From an uncultured Bacteroidales bacterium (GTDB lineage: Bacteria > Bacteroidota > Bacteroidia > Bacteroidales > P3): a stretch of 20,817 nucleotides of DNA. Made by a program: the position numbers and the translations under genes. This document shows, piece after piece, positions 7,901 through 15,542 of the stretch. The stretch's first letter is position 1, and each line of letters begins with the position of its first letter. The DNA is taken from contig CAMNIH010000016.1 of assembly GCA_946540365.1 (NCBI GenBank), positions 1 through 20,817 of the forward strand, written 5' to 3'. The notes under the pieces are model-generated. The model had not been told where the DNA came from. It saw only the letters and a program-made list of their open reading frames with translations, and ran no database searches.

Positions 7901-10900
7901 GAGAACGGCCTGCCCACCTCGCTCACGGTGGTCGACGTGGACACCACCATCTGGGGCCGTGTTCCCTCGACCCAGCCGATAGTCAACGCCTTCGACAACG
8001 ACGAGTCGTCGCGCAAGTATCAGGATGTGGGCTACGACGGCCTGGGGTCGACCCACGGTCTGGGCGACGAACAGAGCTTCTTCGCCGACTACCTCGAGTC
8101 CATCGCGCAGCAGTTCGGCACCGGCAGCGAGGCCTATCAGAAGGCCCTCCAAGACCCCTCCAGCGACGACTTCCGCTATTTCCGCAGCACCTACTGGGAC
8201 GACAACGATGTGAAGATCAACGACCGCTACAAGTACTACAACAATGCCGAGGGCAACTCGCCGGTCGACAGCGACATGGAGGAGAGCTACAACACCAGCG
8301 GTTCGACCTACCCCAACGTGGAGGACATCAACCGCGACAACACCCTCAGCGAGGCGGAGAATTACTACCAGTATGTAATCGACCTCAGCCCCGACCGGAT
8401 GGTGATCGGCGAGAACCACATTGTCGACATCCAGGAGGCCCGCAATATCCAGTTGCCCAACGGCGAGACGACAACGTGCAAGTGGTACCAGTTCCGCATC
8501 CCCATCCGCGAGCCGGACCAGAAGGTGGGCAGCATCAACGGCTTCCAGTCCATCCGCTTCATCCGTATGTTCCTCAACCAGTTCGAGGAGCCTGTCATTC
8601 TGCGTTTCGCCACCCTCGACCTGGTTTATTCCACGTGGCGCAAGTACACCGAGGACCTGCTGCAGCCGGGCGACTATGTGACCGGCAACACCGAGGAGAC
8701 CACATTCAACATCTCCACGGTCAGCATCGAGGAGAACGGCAGCCGCCAGCCGGTGCCATATGTCCTGCCTCCGGGCATCGAACGCGAGACATGGTATACC
8801 AGCGGTAGCAATTATATGACGCTCAACGAGCAGGCCGTGTCGCTGGAGGTGGGCAACCTGGCCTCGGGCGACGCCCGTGCCATCTACCGCTCCACCAGCT
8901 ACGACCTCCGTTTCTATGGTCATCTGAAGATGTTTGTCCATGCCGAGCAGATGTTTGCCAACGACCTCCTGCGGGACGACGACCTCGTCCTCTTCGTCCG
9001 GCTGGGCAGCGACTACACCAACAACTATTACGAGTACGAGCTCCCGCTGAAGTTCACCCCCTGGGGCACGTCGGTCGACGACCCCTACGCCATCTGGCCG
9101 CAGGACAACAACGTGGATATCGACCTGCAGATGCTGACCCAGGTCAAGACCAACCGCAACATCCATATCCGTGCCGGCGAAAGCGGCTATTCCCCCTCGG
9201 CGCTCTACTCCGAGGTCATCGGTGGCCGTAAGTACACGGTGCTGGGCACCCCGAACCTGGGCAAAATCAAGGTGATCATGATCGGCGTGCGCAATCCCAA
9301 GAAGGAATCGCTCACCGACGGCAACAATATGCTCCCCAAATCGGCCATCGTGTGGGTCAACGAGTTGCGACTGACCGATTATATCAACAAGGGCGGCTGG
9401 GCGGCCATGGCGATGGCACGCACCAATCTGGCCGACCTCGGCAACCTGTCGCTGTACGGCTCCTATTCCACCGCCAACTTCGGCAACCTGGAGGACCCCC
9501 TCATCAAGGAGGAGCTGATGAACACCTTTAACTTCCAGACCACGCTCGACATGGAGCTGGGCAAGTTCCTGCCCGAGGACTGGGGCCTCCACATCCCGCT
9601 CTACCTCGACCACAACCGCGAGATAGGCAGTCCCGAGTACAATCCCTACAACCCCGACGTGCTCCTCTACGACGACCTGGCCACCTTCCAGAACGACGAC
9701 GACCGCGACAGCGTGGCCCAGATGACCCAGCGCCGCAAGTCCGCCACCAACCTCACCTTCGCCAATGTGCGCAAAAACCGTGTCGGAAAGGACAACCTCA
9801 AGCAGCATATCTACGACATCGAGAACTTCAACTTCTCGTATGCCTACAGCCGTGAGCGCATGTCGGACGACGAGATCGACCACTACCAGAAGGACCAGCA
9901 CCGCGGAGGCCTCACCTACAACTACTCGCTTCAGCCCAAGCCCGTCAAGCCCTTCGAGAAGTCGCCCCTCTTCAAGGGTAAGAACTGGAAGATCATCAAC
10001 GATTTCAACTTCTACTACCTGCCGAAGAACATCTCCTTCACCACCGAGGTCTACCGCGACTTCGAGGAGACCCTGCTGCGCAACAAGAGCGCCGCCTTGG
10101 TCATCCTGCGCCCCACCTACTTCAAGCAGTTCACCTGGCAGCGTACCTACGGCTTCCAGTACGACCTCTCCAAGGCGCTGCGGTTCCAGTACAATGCCAA
10201 CGCCAACGCCCGTATCGAGGAGCCGATCGGACGCCTCGAGTCGCAGTCGGCCATCGACTCCGTGTGGCATTCCATCGCCGGCGGCGGCACGATGCAGAAC
10301 TTCCAGCAGACGGTCAACGTGCGCTACGACCTCCCCATCAACAAGTTGCCCTACATGGACTTCCTGTCGGTGCCGCTGCAGTACCGCACCACCTTCACCC
10401 AGCAGGGCACCACCCAGGCCCTGGCGTCGATGGGCTCCCTGCTGCAGAGCTCGTCCACCACGCAGGCCGGCGCCCAGGCCAAGCTGGAGAGCCTCTACAA
10501 CAAGATACCCCTGCTGAAGAAGGCCTGGGCCAACAAGAACAACGGCCGCAACAACAACCGTGCCGTCCGCCAGCCCGCCCCCAAGAAGATGTCGCAGAAG
10601 GACTCGATCGCCATGGCCGACAGCCTGAAGCACGAGAAGACGAAGCAGCTGCTGCGCGAGATAGGCTATTTCGGCATCAGGATGCTCACCGGTCTGAAGA
10701 ATGTCGACCTGCAGTACAACGCCACCACCGGCTCCCGTCTGCCCGGCTATATGGGTGAACCGCAATACGTAGGCCTCGACCCGCAGACCCACTGGTCGCC
10801 CGGCTTGGGGTATGTGCTTGGCTACGACATGGACGTGGCCGACGACCTCCTGCGCTACGACCTCCTCAGCCGCGACACCCTCTTCAACACCCCGCATGAG

Positions 10901-12055
10901 AACACCTCCAACCAGACCCTCTCGCTGCGGGCCATGTGGGAGCCGATACGCGACTTCAAGGTCGACTTCAACGCGACGCGCACCAGCACCATGCGCGAGG
11001 AGTACTACTACAAGTACATGTCCGACGTCGGGGCTGTCACCGGGCCGCTCTCCTACGTCATGACCGGCAACTACACCACCACCACCTGGGCCTTCGCCAC
11101 CGCCTTCTCCGACCGCGAGCAGCTCTTCCGGCAGTTCCTCGACAACCGTAGCATCGTCGCCCAGCGCCTGGCCGACGCCAACCCCGACCCCTACAACGCC
11201 CAGATGGTGCTCGACACGATGAACGGCCAGTACTACCCCGCCGGCTACAGCGGCAACTCGCAGACCGTGCTCCTCACCTCGTTCCTGGCCACCTACCTTG
11301 GCAAAGACCCCGCCACCCATGGCTTCTCGCCCTTCTTCGGCATCCCGCTGCCCAACTGGTCGGTGAACTACAACGGCCTCAACAAGGTGAAGTTCCTCAA
11401 GAAGTGGTTTACCAATATCACCTTCGCCCACAAGTACACCTCCACCTACACCGTCGGCCACTTCTACACCGACCCGGCGCTCTCGGCCCTCGACGATTAC
11501 GACTATGGCCTCGAGACGGCCCTCAACAGCACCGGTGACTACATCCCGCCCGTCAGCGCCGACGGGGTGCAGCTCCGCGAGCAGATGAACCCCCTGATCC
11601 GGATCAATGTCACCATGGTCAACAGCCTGCAGTTCAACTTCTCGGTGCAGCGCGACCGCGACCTGCTGCTCTCCTTCTCCAACAACCAGCTGACCGAGAC
11701 CACCCGCGACGGCATCACCCTCGGCGCCGGCTACCGCATCAAGGATGTGGCCTTCTCGGTCCAGTTTGCAGGCAAACAGCACGACCTCAAGAGTGACATC
11801 GTCCTCCGGTTCGACCTCTCCTATATCAGCAACATGACCAATATCCGCAAGATCAACAGCTACAACCCCGAAGTCGGCGGACAGATCTCCTCGGGCAGCG
11901 AGGTGTGGCGGATCGAGCTCAGCGGCGAGTATGCGCTCACCAACAACCTCACGGCAAAAGCCTTCTTTATGACCAATATCAACAATCCCTATATCATGAA
12001 CACCTACCCCAACTCGACCACCAAGGGGGGGCTGACGGTCAGGTTCTCTTTCTAA
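4904..12055 (+). CDS. sprA: SprA/Sov, outer-membrane translocon of the type IX secretion system
   Basis: SprA (Sov in Porphyromonas) is the giant outer-membrane beta-barrel that moves type IX substrates across the outer membrane and, in gliding species, exports adhesins. The product is 2383 residues, matching the family's roughly 2400. A signal sequence covers residues 1-31 (basic WVKVKKSALRYRY, then ILLLLMLLG, ending LWGQ). Conserved N-terminal family segments include EVEYNPETGDYVKITKVGD, GSAELTFQVVNNYREDP, NFDFDENIQINLNAKIGD, TKATFDFENKIKLKYEG, DDILQLFEAADISFPL, SQQLFGFHTKLKFGKL and YFLAQYFYENYN. The end, GGLTVRFSF, has the C-terminal Phe typical of outer-membrane barrels. I prefer ATG 4904 over the in-frame GTG 4871 because it gives a compact signal peptide. 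Cys34 of the longer form (LLGC) resembles a lipobox, but the known family is not lipidated there. A TPR gene follows 17 bases later. Confidence 0.96.
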   Translation: MWVKVKKSALRYRYAILLLLMLLGCAPLWGQSDTGTFVPMGSGYTPAAVKTEVEYNPETGDYVKITKVGDMVIGREYMSFEEYQDWQMDQLLDKYWNEKKEGSVLDNAGGGLLSKIPGFDQITQKLDLLNGKPLISINPSGSAELTFQVVNNYREDPQVDQRQRSVTNFDFDENIQINLNAKIGDLFDFDINQNTKATFDFENKIKLKYEGKEDDILQLFEAADISFPLQTTLIKGSQQLFGFHTKLKFGKLTVDAVLSQKETSTENLQVQGGASSHEFEIRADEYEENRHYFLAQYFYENYNRAMSTLPVVNSNIRILRIEVWRTNVGAAVTQNRNILALTDLGEASPSNSRVGGTGMRLPDNRANTLLELVNPSSVRSINSVSNYMQGLGMTGGTDYEKIESARLLGSNEYTFNAQLGFITLNQPLSNDQVLAVAFQYQVVGDTNVYQVGELTTDGVNDPNTLIVKLIKGTSTNTHGPLWRLMMKNVYFLRSSQLSRDNFRLNVLYESAEGGVGIGFFTEGSQQGKPLIEVFGLDRMDASQSYYYADGVFDWFDSAAFKGGTIQASTGRIFFPYVEPFGKDLRELLGDDEMADRYCFDSLYTMTQTLAQQYADRNRFYLEGYYTSSVSGEISLGYSVTPGSVTVTAGGMPLIENVDYTVDYTMGTVRIINESILSSNTPISVSSENNSFSMTTKRMLGAHINYEFQPNFNLGATVMNLHEKPMTQKNNFGDEPTSNTIWGLDLNYSHEVPLITKLVDLLPGIQTKAPSNLSLTAEFAHFIPGMSSTGSKEGSVSYVDDFEGAENSISLTTAVSWSLASTPQDYASPLAMFPETAPGTGLAYGYNRAKLAWYRISNDFYDRNCPANITADDRSQPYARRVYEQEVFPNKDLATGQPTNIYELNLAYYPEEKGPYNYDVAPTAYSAGIEEHGLLRNPGSRWGGIMRKLDYTDFETQNIETIEFWLMDPFIENPNHTGGKLYINLGDISEDILRDGRKSFENGLPTSLTVVDVDTTIWGRVPSTQPIVNAFDNDESSRKYQDVGYDGLGSTHGLGDEQSFFADYLESIAQQFGTGSEAYQKALQDPSSDDFRYFRSTYWDDNDVKINDRYKYYNNAEGNSPVDSDMEESYNTSGSTYPNVEDINRDNTLSEAENYYQYVIDLSPDRMVIGENHIVDIQEARNIQLPNGETTTCKWYQFRIPIREPDQKVGSINGFQSIRFIRMFLNQFEEPVILRFATLDLVYSTWRKYTEDLLQPGDYVTGNTEETTFNISTVSIEENGSRQPVPYVLPPGIERETWYTSGSNYMTLNEQAVSLEVGNLASGDARAIYRSTSYDLRFYGHLKMFVHAEQMFANDLLRDDDLVLFVRLGSDYTNNYYEYELPLKFTPWGTSVDDPYAIWPQDNNVDIDLQMLTQVKTNRNIHIRAGESGYSPSALYSEVIGGRKYTVLGTPNLGKIKVIMIGVRNPKKESLTDGNNMLPKSAIVWVNELRLTDYINKGGWAAMAMARTNLADLGNLSLYGSYSTANFGNLEDPLIKEELMNTFNFQTTLDMELGKFLPEDWGLHIPLYLDHNREIGSPEYNPYNPDVLLYDDLATFQNDDDRDSVAQMTQRRKSATNLTFANVRKNRVGKDNLKQHIYDIENFNFSYAYSRERMSDDEIDHYQKDQHRGGLTYNYSLQPKPVKPFEKSPLFKGKNWKIINDFNFYYLPKNISFTTEVYRDFEETLLRNKSAALVILRPTYFKQFTWQRTYGFQYDLSKALRFQYNANANARIEEPIGRLESQSAIDSVWHSIAGGGTMQNFQQTVNVRYDLPINKLPYMDFLSVPLQYRTTFTQQGTTQALASMGSLLQSSSTTQAGAQAKLESLYNKIPLLKKAWANKNNGRNNNRAVRQPAPKKMSQKDSIAMADSLKHEKTKQLLREIGYFGIRMLTGLKNVDLQYNATTGSRLPGYMGEPQYVGLDPQTHWSPGLGYVLGYDMDVADDLLRYDLLSRDTLFNTPHENTSNQTLSLRAMWEPIRDFKVDFNATRTSTMREEYYYKYMSDVGAVTGPLSYVMTGNYTTTTWAFATAFSDREQLFRQFLDNRSIVAQRLADANPDPYNAQMVLDTMNGQYYPAGYSGNSQTVLLTSFLATYLGKDPATHGFSPFFGIPLPNWSVNYNGLNKVKFLKKWFTNITFAHKYTSTYTVGHFYTDPALSALDDYDYGLETALNSTGDYIPPVSADGVQLREQMNPLIRINVTMVNSLQFNFSVQRDRDLLLSFSNNQLTETTRDGITLGAGYRIKDVAFSVQFAGKQHDLKSDIVLRFDLSYISNMTNIRKINSYNPEVGGQISSGSEVWRIELSGEYALTNNLTAKAFFMTNINNPYIMNTYPNSTTKGGLTVRFSF

Positions 12056-12072
12056 CACAGCACACACACGTT

Positions 12073-13473
12073 ATGGACAAAAATAGATTCAATGATTTTG
12101 ACGACGAGGAACGCCAGTTGGTGCTTGACTTCGAAAACACGGTCCTCAAGGGGGGCATGCAGTTCTTCGACGTCGACGAGTTGGAGGTGATTATCGACTA
12201 CTACTTCGAGGTCAACGACCTGCAGCCCCTGCAGCGGGCTGTGGAGTTTGCCGAGCAGCTCTACCCCGACAGCACCACTGTCCGGCTGCGCCGGGCCCAC
12301 CTGATGATCGCCAACCAGCAGTTCGAGCCGGCGCTCCGCATCATCCAGCAGCTGCGCCGCAAAGAGCCCGACAATACCGACGTGGCCTACTCGCTCGGCG
12401 TCGCCTACGGCGCCATGGGCGAGCACGAGAAGGCCATCCAGCATTACCTCGAGGCCGCCAACGACGGCTGGCTTCTCGGCCGCATCTACTCCAATATCGC
12501 CGAGGAGTACTACCAGATGCTCGACTACGACGAGGCCATCCGCTACTACAAGCTCGCCCTCGACACCGACAGCTACGACAACATGACGCTCTTCAACTAT
12601 GTCGACACCGCCTTCCAGGCCCACAAGCTCGAGGACGCCATCACCTACCTCAAGTCGTTTGTCGGCGAACATCCCTACTGCGGTGAGGCCTGGCAGAGTA
12701 TCGGCAACGCCTACCGCGACCTGGGCCTTCTTGAACAGGCCGTCGATGCCTACGAGTACGCCATCGCCATCGACAAGAAGAATGTCGACGCCTACTCCGA
12801 CCTGGCCATGACCCAGGAGATGCTGGGCCACCCGTCCGACGCCGTCACCACCCTGCTGCGCAGCTGCGACTACACCTCCAACCGCTCGGCCCTCTACCGC
12901 CAGGTGGCCTACATCTATCTCCACACCGGCAACTACGAGATGGCGACGACCTACTTCCGCAAGTCCGTCGACGAAGATCCCGACGATGCCGCCTCGCTGG
13001 CCTCGCTGGCCTTCGCCTACGCCGTCAGCGACGACCTGGACCTCGCCCTGACCACCGTCCGACGCGCCCTCCGCCTCGACGCGCAGAACGCCGAGGTGCT
13101 CAGCATCGCCGCTATGATCTACGACATGCGCGGCAACTTCGAGGCCGCCAGCGACTACTACGAGCGCACCATCGCGGCCGACGGATGCACCGAGCTGATG
13201 TGTGAGCAGTACGTCCACTTCCTCTACCAGCACAAGGTCTACGATGTGCTGATCGAATTCTGCGACGAGTCGATCGAACTCTATCCCGGCCACCCCTACT
13301 ACTGCACCTACCTCGCGGCCGCCTGCTTCTACACCAACCGCTACAACCGTGCCAGCCGCGCCCTGCCGCATGCCGACCCCGACCTGCTGGCCGCGATATG
13401 CCCCCAGATCATCCAGCACCCCCGGCTCGGCCCCCTCGTGCCGAAGGTAAATGATACGGAATCAGATAGTTAA
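12073..13473 (+). CDS. Tetratricopeptide-repeat protein
   Basis: A 466-residue, acidic, soluble protein built of about ten TPR helix pairs from residue 50 onward, for example RAHLMIANQQFEPALRIIQQL (73-93), VAYSLGVAYGAMGEHEKAI (104-122), EAWQSIGNAYRDLGLLEQAV (205-224) and YRQVAYIYLHTGNYEMATTY (275-294). No signal peptide or membrane segment is seen, so it is probably a cytoplasmic scaffold. The N-terminal 45 residues (FNDFDDEERQLVLDFENTVL, FFDVDELEVIIDYYFEVND) resemble a conserved Bacteroidetes TPR family of unknown function. The ATG at 12073 is chosen because this N-terminus is the conserved one; the open frame upstream lies inside sprA. It follows sprA by 17 bases and is probably cotranscribed, so a role in SprA or type IX function is possible but only an inference. 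Confidence 0.9.
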   Translation: MDKNRFNDFDDEERQLVLDFENTVLKGGMQFFDVDELEVIIDYYFEVNDLQPLQRAVEFAEQLYPDSTTVRLRRAHLMIANQQFEPALRIIQQLRRKEPDNTDVAYSLGVAYGAMGEHEKAIQHYLEAANDGWLLGRIYSNIAEEYYQMLDYDEAIRYYKLALDTDSYDNMTLFNYVDTAFQAHKLEDAITYLKSFVGEHPYCGEAWQSIGNAYRDLGLLEQAVDAYEYAIAIDKKNVDAYSDLAMTQEMLGHPSDAVTTLLRSCDYTSNRSALYRQVAYIYLHTGNYEMATTYFRKSVDEDPDDAASLASLAFAYAVSDDLDLALTTVRRALRLDAQNAEVLSIAAMIYDMRGNFEAASDYYERTIAADGCTELMCEQYVHFLYQHKVYDVLIEFCDESIELYPGHPYYCTYLAAACFYTNRYNRASRALPHADPDLLAAICPQIIQHPRLGPLVPKVNDTESDS

Positions 13474-13487
13474 TATAATTATAAATA

Positions 13488-13495
13488 TAAGTTTC
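13488..13495 (+). promoter_or_regulatory. Possible -7 element in the A/T-rich gap before the DedA gene
   Basis: The 34-base gap after the TPR gene is almost pure A/T. It contains TAAGTTTC, one base off TAnnTTTG. A start about seven bases downstream would leave almost no leader before the ATG at 13508, so either the promoter or that start codon may be wrong. Confidence 0.25.
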
Positions 13496-13507
13496 TGAAA
13501 AACAGTT

Positions 13508-14335
13508 ATGAAACCCTATCCCCTCTGCATCCCCTCTGCATCCCCTCTGCATAATGTCTGCATCTCTCAGCCTGAGAAGCACACCGCAGGCAGGAAAATT
13601 GCTCTTCTTCTGATGCTGTTGTTCCTGGCGACCCCGGCGCTGCAGGCGCAGCAGTCGGTCGGCGTGGCCGAGGCGGTCGACAGCACTAAGAGCGGCTGGG
13701 TGGCCTCCGTCCTCCACTGGTACGACGCCCACATGAACTACGTCGCCGTCGCGGGTCTGATGACCCTCGAGAGCTCGTTCATCCCCTTCCCGTCCGAGGT
13801 GGTCATCCCGCCGGCCGTCTATGTGGCGGCCAACCCCGAGAGCGCCGGCGGCATGAAGATATGGCTCGTGGTCCTCTTCGGCACCCTCGGCGCCCTGCTC
13901 GGCGCGCTGATCAACTACTTCCTCTCCATGTGGCTCGGACGGCCGATCGTCTACGCCTTCGCCGAGAGCAAGCTGGGCCGTGTGCTGCAGCTGTCGAAGG
14001 AGAAGGTGCAGCGGGCCGAGGTCTACTTCAACGACCACGGCAACGTCTCCACCCTCGTGGGCCGCTTCATCCCGGTCATCCGCCAGCTCATCAGCATCCC
14101 GGCGGGCCTCAGCAAGATGAACCTCGGCGCCTTCTGCTTCTTCACCACCATCGGCGCCCTGGCGTGGAATGTCGTCCTCGCCCTGCTGGGCTACCTGGCC
14201 TACAAGGCCGCCGACCCCTCGGTGATCGAGAAGTACAGCCACCAGCTGAGCATCATCATCGTGGCCCTCTTCGTGGCCGTGGTGCTTTTCTTCGTCCTCC
14301 GCGCCGTCATCCGGAAACGGAAAAAAACAAAATAA
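13508..14335 (+). CDS. DedA-family (VTT-domain) integral membrane protein
   Basis: DedA proteins are inner-membrane proteins tied to phospholipid (undecaprenyl-phosphate or phosphatidylethanolamine) flipping and envelope homeostasis. The diagnostic motifs are present: TLESSFIPFPSEVVIPPAVY (86-105, the reentrant E-x-PSE segment) and GRFIPVIRQLISIPAGLSKM (185-204), with membrane segments near 76-105, 117-140, 207-230 and 246-268 and a basic tail (RKRKKTK). At 275 residues it is longer than the usual 200-220. Residues 29-48 (RKIALLLMLLFLATPALQA) look like a signal peptide. The first 26 residues are encoded largely by the 11-bp repeat and precede that signal, so the true start is doubtful; no other ATG in frame lies before M36. 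The stop abuts the sufS ATG (TAAATG). Confidence 0.9.
   Translation: MKPYPLCIPSASPLHNVCISQPEKHTAGRKIALLLMLLFLATPALQAQQSVGVAEAVDSTKSGWVASVLHWYDAHMNYVAVAGLMTLESSFIPFPSEVVIPPAVYVAANPESAGGMKIWLVVLFGTLGALLGALINYFLSMWLGRPIVYAFAESKLGRVLQLSKEKVQRAEVYFNDHGNVSTLVGRFIPVIRQLISIPAGLSKMNLGAFCFFTTIGALAWNVVLALLGYLAYKAADPSVIEKYSHQLSIIIVALFVAVVLFFVLRAVIRKRKKTK
13516..13570. repeat. 11-bp tandem repeat (GCATCCCCTCT type), copy 2, inside DedA reading frame
   Basis: Five 11-base units in a row: CTATCCCCTCT, GCATCCCCTCT, GCATCCCCTCT, GCATAATGTCT, GCATCTCTCAG. The second and third are identical to a unit of the array at 4739, and the fourth resembles GCATCATGTCT there. Because 11 is not a multiple of three, successive units are read in different frames (PLCIPSASPLHNVCIS). 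Confidence 0.88.
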
Positions 14336-15538
14336 ATGAATATTAACGATATAAGGGGTCAATTCCCGATATTGGACCAGCAGGTGCATGGCCATCCGCT
14401 GGTCTATCTCGACAATGCGGCCACGACCCAGAAGCCGCGCTCGGTCATCGACGCACTGACCGACTACTACAGCCACCTCAACGCCAACATCCACCGCGGC
14501 ACCTACCATCTGGCGGCCGTGGCCACCGAGGCCTACGAGGCCGTCCGCCGTCAGGTGCGGCAGCTCATCAACGCCCGCAGCCACGAGGAGATCGTCTTCA
14601 CCCGCGGCACCACCGAGAGCATCAACCTCGTGGCGTCGTCATTCGCCCGCCGCTACTTCCGCGGCGACGACGAGGTGATCGTCTCCGGCATGGAGCACCA
14701 CTCCAATATCGTCCCGTGGCAGCTGGCCGGCGCCACCGTGCGGCCCGTCCCCTTCAGCGACGAAGGGGTCCTCGACCTCGAGGCCTACGAGCGGCTCTTC
14801 ACCCCCCGCACCCGCCTCGTGGCCCTCTGCCACGTCTCCAACACCCTCGGCACGGTCAACCCCGTCCGGCAGATGATCGACGTGGCCCACGCCCACGGCG
14901 TGCCCGTGTTGGTCGATGGCGCCCAGGCGGTGGCACACCTCCAGGTCGACGTGCAGGCCCTCGGCTGCGACTTCTACTGCTTCTCGGGCCACAAGATGTA
15001 CGGCCCCATGGGGGTCGGCGTGATGTATGGCCGTGCGGAGCTGCTGAACGAGATGCCGCCCTACCAGGGTGGGGGAGAGATGATCGAGAACGTCACCTTC
15101 GAACACACCACCTACAACCAGCTGCCCTACAAGTTCGAGGCCGGCACCCCCTCGGTGGGCGACGTCATCGGCCTCGGCCGTGCCATTGAATTCATGCAGC
15201 AGGTGGGTGTCGACAATATCGCAGCCCACGAGGAGGCCCTGCTCGCCTACGCCACCGGCCGCCTCGCCGCCCTGCCCGGCGTGCGCCTCTTCGGCACCGC
15301 CCCCGGCAAGGCGGCGGTGATCTCCTTCCTGGTCGGCGGGGCGCACCCCTACGACGTGGGCACCCTCATCGACCAGCTCGGCGTCGCCGTCCGCACCGGC
15401 CACCACTGCACGCAGCCCGTCATGGACCGCTACGGCATCCCGGGCACGGTGCGCGCCTCCTTCGCCGTCTACAACACCCGCGACGAGGTGGATCTCTTCA
15501 TCTCCTCGCTCGAACGAATAATGCCAATGCTGCAATAG
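14336..15538 (+). CDS. sufS: Cysteine desulfurase, SufS type (class V aminotransferase fold)
   Basis: SufS is a PLP enzyme that removes sulfur from cysteine as a persulfide and passes it to the SUF iron-sulfur assembly machinery in the cytoplasm. The 400-residue length is typical. Visible residues: YLDNAATTQKP (24-34), the ring-stacking His in GMEHHSNIVPW (118-128), VDGAQA (193-198), the Schiff-base lysine in FSGHKMYGP (K220), and the catalytic cysteine in RTGHHCTQP (C358), with the short active-site loop of group II (SufS) enzymes rather than the long IscS loop. The sufBCD genes are not in the window. It sits between the DedA gene (stop and start adjacent) and recN (4-base gap), which points to one transcript. 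Confidence 0.95.
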   Translation: MNINDIRGQFPILDQQVHGHPLVYLDNAATTQKPRSVIDALTDYYSHLNANIHRGTYHLAAVATEAYEAVRRQVRQLINARSHEEIVFTRGTTESINLVASSFARRYFRGDDEVIVSGMEHHSNIVPWQLAGATVRPVPFSDEGVLDLEAYERLFTPRTRLVALCHVSNTLGTVNPVRQMIDVAHAHGVPVLVDGAQAVAHLQVDVQALGCDFYCFSGHKMYGPMGVGVMYGRAELLNEMPPYQGGGEMIENVTFEHTTYNQLPYKFEAGTPSVGDVIGLGRAIEFMQQVGVDNIAAHEEALLAYATGRLAALPGVRLFGTAPGKAAVISFLVGGAHPYDVGTLIDQLGVAVRTGHHCTQPVMDRYGIPGTVRASFAVYNTRDEVDLFISSLERIMPMLQ

Positions 15539-15542
15539 AGAC

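Noticed and set aside
7877..12067. 1396-residue open frame antisense to sprA
   Set aside because: Same cause: an antisense shadow of a G/C-rich coding strand. SprA on the plus strand is unambiguous here.
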